Positions 48,399 to 54,364 of a stretch of 64,000 bases of DNA are shown here, piece after piece. The stretch lies in contig VCAZ01000070.1 in NCBI GenBank assembly GCA_005784505.1, positions 929,501-993,500 on the forward strand, in the 5' to 3' direction. Positions within the stretch are counted from its first letter, which is position 1; the number at the start of each line of letters is the position of its first letter. The position numbers were made by a program, and so were the translations under genes. This stretch comes from Bagarius yarrelli (taxonomy: Eukaryota > Chordata > Actinopteri > Siluriformes > Sisoridae). The notes beneath the pieces are model-generated. The model saw nothing but the letters and a program-made list of their open reading frames with translations. It was not told the DNA's origin and made no database searches.

Positions 48399-48977
48399 CA
48401 GATAGAGAGACCTATAACTATAACAATTTGTCCAAACTGCCTTTTTCTCCTCCAGGTGGGCTTCATCGACTACATCGTGCACCCACTATGGGAAACGTGG
48501 GCGGACCTGGTGCACCCCGACGCCCAGGACATCTTGGACACACTGGAGGACAACAGGGAGTGGTACCAGAGCACCATCCCGCAGAGCCCGTCCCCTGCAC
48601 TGGACACGAATACAGAAGGACGGCGCAACACCACCCACGACAAGTTCCAATTCGAACTCACACTGGAGGAGGATGGAGAATCAGACACAGAGAAGGACAG
48701 TGGCAGCCCTCCAGATGAAGAGGAGGAGGAAGAGGAAGAGGAGGAGGAAGAGGATGAGAACAGCTGCAGTGACTCCAAAACCCTTTGCACACAGGACTCG
48801 GAGTGTACCGAGATCCCCTTGGATGAACAGGTGACTGAGGGAGAGGAGGTAGGAGAGGAGCAGAGAGATGAACAGGCCGAGATACCAGAACCCTGTGTTT
48901 TAGTGGAACAGGACAAAGAGGAGGAGGAGGAGGAGGAAAAAGAGGAGGAGGAAGAGCAGGATTCTGACAATACGTAA
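21453..48977 (+). CDS. pde4d: cAMP-specific 3',5'-cyclic phosphodiesterase 4D, gene span from the PDE4D9-type start
   Basis: PDE4D hydrolyses cAMP to 5'-AMP and so shapes cAMP/PKA signalling in the cytosol and at scaffolds. I joined 15 exons by GT/AG sites and phase: 21453-21511, 27828-28019, 28580-28616, 28752-28828, 30334-30383, 34076-34188, 43104-43197, 43584-43759, 43849-43947, 44060-44224, 45309-45408, 46866-47013, 47110-47229, 47709-47891 and 48456-48977. With the two damaged exons at normal length, the product would be about 714 aa; human PDE4D9 is shorter, and the excess is in the acidic C-terminus. Seen: UCR1 with RRESF, UCR2, the YHNNIHAAD and HDVDHPG metal-site motifs, HCADLSNP, the inhibitor-site glutamine (SVEKSQ), an ERK site (QSPSP) and the FQF docking motif. 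PDE4D rather than 4A/B/C follows from the MSIIMKPRSRSTSSL start, the tail SCSDSKTLCTQDSE and the rab3c neighbour. As read, exons 46866-47229 break the frame. Confidence 0.96.
25031..25097. repeat. Two adjacent perfect hairpins
   Basis: Arms ATTTCACTTATGGAAT and ATTCCATAAGTGAAAT (16 bp, 10-base loop) are followed at once by CTTTGTGTTG and CAACACAAAG (10 bp, 5-base loop). Confidence 0.85.
26190..26410 (-). repeat. Interspersed repeat family B, copy 3
   Basis: Shares CATGACAATGCCCCTGTGCA and CACATTAGTGACACAACTAA with copies 1 and 5. Confidence 0.5.
26470..26945 (+). repeat. Interspersed repeat family C, copy 2
   Basis: Contains the second copy of the family-C sequence. Its ends (GACTTCGGATAGGGCCCATG near 26572 and GGATTTTGGACAGGGCCATA near 26924) suggest a compound or nested DNA element. 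Confidence 0.45.
27828..28019 (+). CDS. pde4d: pde4d exon, UCR1 N-terminal part with PKA site
   Basis: This is the first exon common to all long forms. It encodes FDVDNGTSSGRSPLDPM, then the UCR1 core with SQRRESFLYRSDSDYDLSP and MSRNSSIASD. RRESF is the PKA site by which cAMP activates long PDE4 forms. The acceptor is TCTGCAG at 27821-27827 and the donor GTAAGC begins at 28020. The exon is 192 bases, the usual length for this PDE4D exon, and ends with two bases (AT) that complete isoleucine with the next exon. Spurious in-frame translation upstream of 27828 is intron. Confidence 0.97.
28055..28226 (-). repeat. SINE family A, reverse copy in pde4d intron
   Basis: Inverted copy beginning 35 bases after the donor of exon 27828-28019, ending CACTGCGCTACCACTTCCCC. 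Confidence 0.7.
28580..28616 (+). CDS. pde4d: pde4d 37-base UCR1 micro-exon
   Basis: It encodes HGDDMIVTPFAQ between a TTTCTGTAG acceptor and a GTGAGT donor. Human PDE4D has the same segment as HGDDLIVTPFAQ. The length of 37 bases keeps phase with the 192-base exon before it. Confidence 0.96.
28752..28828 (+). CDS. pde4d: pde4d UCR1 exon
   Basis: It encodes VLASLRTVRNNFSALTNVQQ followed by ERASN, the C-terminal part of UCR1 that contacts UCR2. The acceptor is CTTCAG and the donor GTAAGC. It ends two bases into a lysine codon completed at 30334. Confidence 0.96.
28905..29400. mobile_element. Non-autonomous DNA transposon relic
   Basis: This stretch (for example TTCAGCCCCCCTGTGTAAAT and TTGTACAGCCACCTTTCACT) resembles a widespread fish DNA-transposon-derived repeat that I recognise by sight but cannot name safely. 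No transposase frame survives. It lies in the pde4d intron after 28828. Confidence 0.4.
29828..30003. mobile_element. Degenerate copy of the hAT-like MITE
   Basis: TTCGGTCCTAGGGGGTGAGT, then GTTTAGCTCCAACC at the left and GGTCCTCCAGGACTGAG..GACCCCTG at the right match the element at 8362-8542, with more divergence. It lies in the intron before pde4d exon 30334. Confidence 0.5.
30334..30383 (+). CDS. pde4d: pde4d linker exon between UCR1 and UCR2 (LR1)
   Basis: A 50-base exon encoding RSPMCNPPPITKTTYT between TTCATCAG and GTAAAG. Human PDE4D reads RSPMCNQPSINKATIT here, so the start is conserved and the linker has drifted. It ends one base into a glutamate codon completed by AA at 34076. Confidence 0.94.
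31655..31801 (-). repeat. SINE family A, degenerate reverse copy
   Basis: Recognised by GTGCTCAGGGGCCAGCAGTG and GAGCTACCACTTCCCC. Confidence 0.6.
33325..33354 (+). repeat. (CA)n microsatellite
   Basis: CA run preceded by ACACGCGCGC, upstream of the PDE4D1-type exon. Confidence 0.9.
33940..34188 (+). CDS. pde4d: pde4d short-form (PDE4D1-type) first exon running into the UCR2 N-terminal exon
   Basis: The ATG at 33940 starts MKNHPCAQPGHPNMTLYGRL, continues GPLLG..PLKGLRTDPSLPSLPA, and then runs straight into EEAYQKLATETLEELDWCLD. Human PDE4D1 has the same layout (MKEQPSCAGTGHPM.., KRLRTES.., then EEAYQKL). For long forms the same sequence is spliced at 34076 (acceptor CCCTGCAG), so exon 34076-34188 is shared and 33940-34075 is unique to the short form. 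The donor after ASNK is GTAAGA. An ATG at 34174 (MASNK) could serve as a PDE4D2-type start. Short forms lack the UCR1 PKA switch; in mammals their promoter is cAMP-inducible. Confidence 0.9.
34462..34695 (+). repeat. Third SINE type carrying a GA microsatellite
   Basis: A GC-rich tRNA-like head with a B box (CGACCCGGGTTCGATTCTGG) is followed by CACCTCTCTCTATCCCTC, an AT/GA microsatellite (34621-34660) and the tail GGCAAAAATGCCTAAAA, typical of another fish SINE class. Confidence 0.6.
35573..35742 (+). repeat. SINE family A, forward copy
   Basis: Head AGTGATAGCACAGTGGTTGA to tail TCACTCTGGATAAGCGCATC. Confidence 0.7.
36965..37125 (-). repeat. SINE family A, reverse copy
   Basis: Recognised by GGGCCTTGCTCAGGGGCTCA and the upstream inverted tail. 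Confidence 0.6.
37262..37532 (+). repeat. HE1-like tRNA-derived SINE
   Basis: GGCAGCATGGTGGCTTAGTA, GCGTGTTCTCCCCGTGCTTG, GTGTGTTAGGTTGATTAGTG and GACAGCTGGGATAG are signatures of a SINE type very common in fishes. Confidence 0.65.
38588..38733 (+). repeat. SINE family A, forward copy
   Basis: Head AAAATGGTAGCTCAGTAGGT, then CCACCATTGGGCCCCTGACT; the tail is degraded. Confidence 0.65.
39937..40085 (-). repeat. SINE family A, reverse copy
   Basis: Inverted tail GCTTTTATCCAGAGCAACTT and TAGGGGCCCAACTTGG; the 5' head is lost. Confidence 0.6.
40315..40357 (+). repeat. (CA)n microsatellite
   Basis: CA run with one CCC interruption, about 600 bases upstream of the PDE4D6-type exon. Confidence 0.9.
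40972..41019 (+). CDS. pde4d: pde4d super-short first exon (PDE4D6-type)
   Basis: Sixteen codons, MPEANYLLTVSWGYIK, end exactly at a GTAGGC donor. Human PDE4D6 (and PDE4B5) begin with the same 16 residues except S for T at position 9. Phase 0 joins directly to [20 protein letters not shown] at 43104, giving an enzyme with only the C-terminal part of UCR2. The 300 bases upstream are richer in GC and CpG (40540-40850), consistent with a separate promoter. In mammals this form is largely neuronal, so neuronal use here is inference. Confidence 0.93.
41020..43103 (+). other. pde4d: pde4d intron after the PDE4D6-type exon
   Basis: AT-rich, without recognisable repeats or exons. Confidence 0.45.
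43104..43197 (+). CDS. pde4d: pde4d UCR2 exon
   Basis: It encodes [20 protein letters not shown] then QVSEYISNTFL, the UCR2 helix that caps the active site. The acceptor is CCGTTGCAG and the donor GTAAGT; one base is carried into the next exon. It is shared by long, short and super-short forms. Confidence 0.97.
43584..43759 (+). CDS. pde4d: pde4d LR2 linker exon
   Basis: It encodes DKQHEVEMPSPQSQKDKEKK, KRPMSQISGVKKLTHSSSLT, NSNIPRFGVKTDTEEALAK: the linker between UCR2 and the catalytic domain. DKQHEVE and KEKKKRPMSQISGVKKL match PDE4D more closely than PDE4A, B or C. The acceptor is TTGGCAG and the donor GTGTGT. Confidence 0.96.
43849..43947 (+). CDS. pde4d: pde4d first catalytic-domain exon
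   Basis: It encodes ELEDVNKWGLNVFKVTEFSG then NRPLTVMMYTIFQ, the start of the catalytic domain. The acceptor is ATTTCAG and the donor GTGTGA. Length 99 bases, phase 0 at both ends. Confidence 0.96.
44060..44224 (+). CDS. pde4d: pde4d catalytic exon with general-acid histidine
   Basis: It encodes ERDLLKTFKIPLDTFITYLM then TLEDHYHSDVAYHNNIHAAD and VTQSTHVLLSSPALE. YHNNIHAAD carries the proton-donating histidine and a metal-binding histidine (H160 and H164 in PDE4D2 numbering). Acceptor CTTACAG, donor GTACCA, 165 bases, phase 0 at both ends. Confidence 0.97.
44337..44420 (+). repeat. Interspersed repeat family B, left end
   Basis: GCCAAAAGTTTGTGGACACC followed by TGACCATCAGA is the terminal sequence of the family. 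The rest of this copy is not recognisable. Confidence 0.45.
45309..45408 (+). CDS. pde4d: pde4d catalytic exon with HDVDHPG metal site
   Basis: It encodes [20 protein letters not shown] then DHPGVSNQFLINT. The HD of HDVDHPG binds both catalytic metals (H200 and D201 in PDE4D2 numbering). Acceptor TCAATAG, donor GTAAGT. It carries one base into the next exon. Confidence 0.97.
46685..46790 (-). repeat. SINE family A, reverse fragment just upstream of the damaged pde4d exon
   Basis: GAGCAGTTGAGGGTTAAAGG and GGGAATTAAACCCATATCTT match family A. It ends about 75 bases before exon 46866. Confidence 0.5.
46866..47013 (+). pseudogene. pde4d: pde4d catalytic exon, recognisable but with about seven single-base deletions
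   Basis: The exon follows TTTTCAG and ends at GTGAGT. The stretch LAVGFKLLQEENCDIFQ is intact and unmistakable, but both flanks are frame-shifted. The family exon is 155 bases; this one is 148. Aligning by eye to the expected PDE4D codons, single bases are missing in the codons of SELAL, MYND (two), NHHLAV, QNL, TKKQ and SLRK. One valine codon of MVIDI also reads GGC (glycine). No single reading frame crosses the exon. Since every other pde4d exon up to 45408 and from 47709 is clean, I treat this as a damaged copy of a real exon, with sequencing or assembly error the most likely cause. The gene as a whole is not called a pseudogene. Confidence 0.85.
47110..47229 (+). pseudogene. pde4d: pde4d catalytic exon, recognisable but with about three single-base deletions
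   Basis: It corresponds to the family segment [20 protein letters not shown] and [20 protein letters not shown] plus Q. [9 protein letters not shown] and VETKKVT are readable, but in different frames. The family length is 123 bases; here it is 120. Bases appear missing in the NLL codons, in the KTMV codons and in the final glutamine codon, where ATACAG reads ATACG before the GTTAGT donor. Several substitutions also change conserved residues (KHM to KHL, TSS to TIS, LLD to LLA). The damage pattern matches the preceding exon. Confidence 0.85.
47335..47369 (+). repeat. (CT)n microsatellite
   Basis: CT run in the intron after the second damaged pde4d exon. Confidence 0.9.
47709..47891 (+). CDS. 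pde4d: pde4d catalytic exon with HCADLSNP and the invariant glutamine
   Basis: It encodes [40 protein letters not shown] and [20 protein letters not shown] plus Q. The aspartate of HCADLSNP is the fourth metal ligand, and the last codon is the glutamine that orients the purine and inhibitors (D318 and Q369 in PDE4D2 numbering). Acceptor TCTTTCAG, donor GTAAGA, 183 bases, phase 0. Confidence 0.97.
48097..48263 (+). repeat. SINE family A, forward copy in the last pde4d intron
   Basis: Complete except for a shortened B-box region. Confidence 0.7.
48300..48412 (+). repeat. GATA/GATG tetranucleotide microsatellite
   Basis: A GATG-rich start turns into about 14 pure GATA units. It lies in the last pde4d intron, ending roughly 45 bases upstream of the final exon. 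Confidence 0.9.
48456..48977 (+). CDS. pde4d: pde4d last coding exon: end of catalytic domain and acidic C-terminus
   Basis: It starts VGFIDYIVHPLWETWADLVH after CTCCAG and finishes the catalytic domain with DNREWYQSTIPQSPSPALD, which holds the ERK site QSPSP. KFQFELTLEEDGESDTEKDS follows with the FQF docking motif. PDE4D-type SCSDSKTLCTQDSE and TEIPLDEQV confirm the subtype. Between them are two acidic low-complexity tracts (48714-48756 and 48915-48960) made of GAG/GAA runs, much longer than the short acidic stretches in human PDE4D. The stop codon is TAA at 48975. Confidence 0.97.
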   Translation: MGFIDYIVHPLWETWADLVHPDAQDILDTLEDNREWYQSTIPQSPSPALDTNTEGRRNTTHDKFQFELTLEEDGESDTEKDSGSPPDEEEEEEEEEEEEDENSCSDSKTLCTQDSECTEIPLDEQVTEGEEVGEEQRDEQAEIPEPCVLVEQDKEEEEEEEKEEEEEQDSDNT

Positions 48978-51630
48978 CACAAAATAAGATCGAATCTGGA
49001 CTTCTTTTATACTAGACATGAGAGCCACTTATTTATGGATAAGCTGTAGGGGTTTTCCTATTTTCATGTTTTTGTGTGTATGTGTGTATTGTACATTTAT
49101 TCAAAAATGTATATTCATTTACATCACTGACATCATCCAAACCCTTCATTTATGTTTTATTTTTCAACTTTTATCCATGACTAGTGCCATTTTACCCGTG
49201 TTTGTACTCAGGAAAGCCTTTTCCATGCACACAGTTAAAACACATGTTTGTCTTTTTTCGTAATTTGTCATTCTTTTCAGTTTTTAACTATGTTTTTTTT
49301 CTTGTCATGAAGTTTTTCATTTCAACATTTTTTCCAAAAACTCCCATCAAACCATTTTTTTTTGTTTATTTTCTTGTGGTTGGTTGGGAGCTTCATTGCA
49401 TGGAGACACATGCGACTGGTAGACTTTCACAACACAATCTGAATGTTATTTCTTCCTCAAAGTCTAGATCTACTTTATTTGCAGTGCTTAGTGTAGATAG
49501 ACTCATTACCAAAGCTAATAGAAACGACTCACGGCACAAGAAAATCAAGCTGGAAAAAAAAAAATTACAATCGGCAACTGCCAAAGAGTGTTTATCTTGT
49601 TGATGTTGGATTTTTTTTTAGTCGGAGGTGAGGTCTTTATAAAATAACATCTGTGTTCATTATTTAACCGAAAGAGTGCTCTGATTGGTGCAGGCCTTCA
49701 GTTACATGGTAACTGACGCTAATCGTCTGTTTATTTTCTCTGTGTCACGTTGACAAGTCTTAAGATTTTGTTGCCTGTCAAACACATGAGCTAAACCAGA
49801 AGCTTTGTGCATTTTCTTCACTCATTACGACGTAAATTCACAAACAGGACAAAATAGAGATGCAAATCGAATGTTTTCTGACTTTTCCATCAGGCTTCAG
49901 TATTCGCAGGACAAAGTTTCCGTAAAGTCAAGTTGACCCCTAAATCTTTCTCTACTACTTACTTCTATATACGCTCCCTGGCCATGTGATCTCTGTAAAT
50001 TGACCTGTGGCATAGATGTTAATACCACATGGGCTGGTGTGTGATTTGTACAAACTCCTCAGAATTTCACACACAACACTCACTAAAGTTTATATAGAAT
50101 TATATGGAAAACAAAATTCAAACATTCAGTAAACTTTTGTGTTCACAAGCAGGTGCGTTATTTTACACATGTCCCTGCTGTCACTACAGATACAATTATT
50201 ACCCTGTAGTCATTAAAATAAAATGATACTAGTGACTACATACGGTTTAAAGCGCCGTCCAACTTTCACTGTCAGCCAAACAGAACTTTTCCTTTTCACT
50301 AGGATGATACTATCAGTGTGTATCAGACACCTGGTGTGGTGTATCTTTAAAAATTCAGAGGTGCGTATAGTTATGTTTAATAGTAAAGAGTAACCACTAC
50401 AACTACTACAACAAAGATAAGATACACTACAACTAAGATACACTACAACTACTAAGATAACCCCTAGTGGTACCACCCACAGAAATGAGGAACAGTCTAG
50501 TCTTCAATATCTTAAATACTTCATGTTTAGAATGTTACCGTTAGGTCAGTATTTAAACGGAAGCGAATCTGCGCTGTGGTCCTGGACTGTTTTTAAAAAC
50601 ATGTTTGGAGGACATTCAGTTAAATCAGACATGTTTTAACATGAATCATCAGGTTTTACACACATTTATGGAGTCCATGCCAGCAGTCCATGTCATTAAA
50701 GCAAAAAATCAGAGCAAAATCTGAGACTTTTGGAACCAACTGTAGGCAAGCTCCAGTTCTAACTCGTAAAGTTTTAGTGTGGTAGAGTGGAGCTCAGAAT
50801 CACCAGTTCCAGCCATGTAGATCATAATCAACAAATATCTGTATCAATCACACACATGACTTTAGCGTCTTCAGTGTTTTAAGATGAGCCCAAGACTGAC
50901 GGCCAGAAAGTCTTCATCATCATTCTTTACTCTGGTTTATAATGGTTTACAGGGTAATCAGCACTAATAGGACTTTATTCTAAAACTCTCCCTCATTCGC
51001 TGCACCGGTACACCAGTTTATTGTGTTGTTCAACATTATGAGCCTCTTTCGAATATATTTTTTTTGTTATTTTCATCTCTGCGCCTGTAGCATGATGAAA
51101 TCCAATCCAACTGTAGCAGCAGGAAGATGATAAGAGACCAAGTCGGAGTATATTTTAATACAGTAACTGTAATATAGTCAAATGTTTTTCAAAAAAATGA
51201 CAAACTGTACAAAGACCCTTTTTTTGGCCCAACCTGTTTTTTTTTTTTATTATTATTATTTTAGTTATTTTCTTGTTATTGCCAAATGATTTCCTCTCCA
51301 TCAGTTACTCCTTACTTTCAGTGGTTCCTCTTTTCTGTCTGTTTACATGTATTTATTGTGCTGTACAGTACATACTGTTGTTCTTACCATGTTGTAAATG
51401 ATTCTATCATCCCTAATGGTGATGGTGTTGCTGTATTACAGAACTCTTATTGAGAGAATGTTTTATTTCTATTCAGTATATTAAGGACCCGTCTCTGAAT
51501 ATCTCCTACGAGATGTTTTGTGTGGAGGAGTTAAGAAATCCGATGTTTTTGTGTGTTTTTCTTTCTGTAGAGAAACAGCAGTCCCCTGGCCAGAGGGTTG
51601 TGCCTTAATAAACTTTTTATTTAAGTTTCT
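48978..51630 (+). other. pde4d: pde4d 3' untranslated region (approximate end)
   Basis: No coding potential follows the stop codon. The region is T-rich and free of the SINEs that crowd the introns, as expected for a long 3' UTR. AATAAA signals occur at 50217 and 51607; the second is followed by a T-rich stretch and is my best guess for the main poly(A) site. The end coordinate is inferred. Confidence 0.5.
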
Positions 51631-54173
51631 TATCTTCTTGCTGCACTAAAGAAAACCTGCTGGCTGGAAAATTGACCTTAATGTATTTTATTAGTTTCCT
51701 TATTGTAGGTGTAAGAGGTGAATGTCTTTGTTAGCTGATTTATAAAGAGGCCAGTATGGAGGATCGTTTGGGTTTTTTAAAGGATATCACTACGTTCGGC
51801 AGCAGAGTGGAATGCTTTTTTTTTTTAAAAGCAAATTACAGCAATGTGTTTTTAAAAAGCTGTCGACATACAATATGATTGGGTGCAACACTATGGACGC
51901 ATGTGAGACGTATATCCAGTTCCCTCCAAAAGTATTGGAATGGTATAGCAACATCATTTTGTTTTCGCTAGACACTGAAGATTTTTTTTTTGGGGTTTGC
52001 TTATTTGCTGATATTTATAGCACGTCTAGATGTGAGCCATGGAAAAAAAAATGTCCACCATTGCTGGCAGACCACCCAATTCTATTGGACCAGATCATCT
52101 TCTAGTCTAAATATTCGATTGTGAATTCTTTAAATGCAATAAGTTGCCATCCAGATGGTGACCCACCGACACCACCTACCTGTTGCATTTTTTTTTTTAT
52201 CTTGTTACATGTCTCTAAGTTCCTAGGGAAGTGGTAGCACAGTGTTTAAGGTGTTGGACTGCTAATGGGTAGATCAGGGTTCAATTCCCATCACCCCTAA
52301 GTTGCCACTGCTGGGTCCCTGAGTACATTTTATTTACATTTACATGTCTGTCATTTAGCAGGCGTCCTTATTTAGAGCAACCTACATTTATCTCTTTTAT
52401 ACAGCTGAGCAATTGGGGGTTAAGGGCCTTGCTCAGGGGCCCAGCAGTATTAACTTGGTGGTGCTGGGAATTGAACCCTGATCCTCCAATTAGTAGTCTA
52501 AGCACCTTAACCACTGCACTACCACTTCCCTTGAGTACGGCCCTTAACCCCAAAGAGAGAAATGTAAGTGAACGTCTGCCAAATGCTGTAAATGTGTACG
52601 TTTAGGATATGAACTGCTGCTCAGTGGGTTAAACCCTGCTGATTGACTTAGCCGGACAAAATCTTTTTTTCTCTTTACTTTAAGTGCTTTATTGTGTTGC
52701 CAGTGTGGTTTGAATCATTGCGATGCTGCATGAGGAGGAGTTCCTTCCCGATAGATCAGATAGAGTTTTTTGTAAACAGATAAAACCCTTCTGTAGACAG
52801 ACCAATTAATCCTACAATGCACAGCTGGGCAGCAGGAAACACCTGTCAGCCACATATTTCAATATGTCGTTTAACACATCTGGATATAAATATCAGGAAA
52901 TGAGCTGTGAGATTTTGATTTATCGCTGATTTTTAATGTGTTTCAGCAAAAAAAAAAAAAACAGCAGTACTGAGTTTTTCCATACTTTGAGAGGGAGGAT
53001 TGTATGAATGTGTTCTATGGCGGACTGAAACAGTTGCTAGGCTTCTGTTTCATTTTTTTTTTTATGTGGTCTGGCTGGATTCTCAGTCAGTGTTAATAAT
53101 TTGACTGAAATAAATTATTTATGCTAGTTCATTACAAGTACATTTTATACTGGCATCTGTGTAACATGCAATATAAAACACTTTGCATTTCCATTAGGGA
53201 CATTCAGCTTTTTTTCAGTTCTGTGTAAAGGATGAAAGTCTTTCTAACTGAGTGGAGACTATTTTTGACCATATCTGTAGATTTCTAATTGCCCTAAATG
53301 AAAGAATCAGTGGCTCCTTTCCTTTTTTTGTCTCATGCCATCTTTTTACATCATCGGGAAAAAAAAACTTTTAAAATGTATTTAGGAAATACCTATTTTT
53401 TGTTATGTATGTGACTTGAATGCCATCTTATCTGGAGGTTTCAAAAGAAAATGTAGTTGTTTAATGGATTCCTCATTAGACATCTCTTGGATGAACGTAG
53501 AAGTTTCTTTAACAAAAACAGAGTTAAATTGAATACAAATGTTTTATATTCACCAGAATAAATGAAAGCATGGGTTGACTGCAGTTCTGTGTCACTTCTT
53601 CTGTCTGAATATGTAATCAGATGTGTGTGTTCAGTAAAAATCCTAAAACAGTTCCCCATTTTAAGGCCACATTTATTTACCTATAATGATATAGCTTTTC
53701 ACTGCATATTATAATGGCTAAATCAATAAAACACCGATAGTTAGAATATAACAAAAGCTTACTAATTATATCTGTACATTAGACGAAAGAAAGCAACCAT
53801 CAGTATTTCCCCTGAGGCGAGTGGGAATAAGCACAGCTGCTATTCAGTTTATGGCTATTTTTTTTTTCATCATAATGACAGAAATGTGTATTGCACAGTT
53901 TAGAACATCTACTGCAATTTCTAAACCTCAGTGCATAAGATAAGGCCTTTATAGTGATATATCGCACAGGGGACTCCTGACACTGAATTTTGGCACAACA
54001 TCTAATTTTAAGTTTTAGAATCTAAACTAAAAGTTCAACATGATAAGACATTTTTTCTCATTAACCTACAGTAGTTTGACTTTTGGGTTTGGTAATGTGA
54101 CTTGTTTGTCTTTGATAGATAACAACAGCACAGAAACCACACATACACACACACAAAGCTTGTGCAGGTCTCA
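51631..54173. other. Convergent intergenic region between pde4d and rab3c, including the rab3c 3' UTR
   Basis: Holds the nested SINE pair at 52226-52600. A minus-strand AATAAA (TTTATT on the plus strand near 53670) could end rab3c. No coding exon seen. Confidence 0.45.
52226..52600 (+). repeat. SINE family A copy interrupted by another copy
   Basis: Forward copy 52226-52320 resumes at 52533-52600. The reverse copy 52327-52532 sits inside it, flanked by the 7-base duplication TGAGTAC (52320 and 52532). Confidence 0.75.
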
Positions 54174-54364
54174 CTAGCAGCTGCATTCAGACTGCTGGAG
54201 TGGTGCAGCCCCGTCACCTAGTTTGGCGGTAGGTGTTCCAGTGGATTCAGCAGGATTGCTCTCAAGACTGTCGGCCATTTTATCACAGATAACATCCACC
54301 AGGCTCTCAAACGTCTGCTTGATGTTAATATTGTCCTTTGCACTTGTCTCAAAGAATTCGAAAC
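54174..54364 (-). CDS. rab3c: rab3c last coding exon
   Basis: It encodes GFEFFETSAKDNINIKQTFE then SLVDVICDKMADSL and a variable tail ending QQSECSC and TAG. It contains the SAK motif and the prenylation cysteines. Acceptor CTCTAG. Confidence 0.95.

Noticed and set aside
48470..48982. 170-codon serine-rich open frame on the minus strand
   Set aside because: It is the antisense shadow of the last pde4d exon; its serine runs are the complement of the GAG/GAA glutamate tracts.
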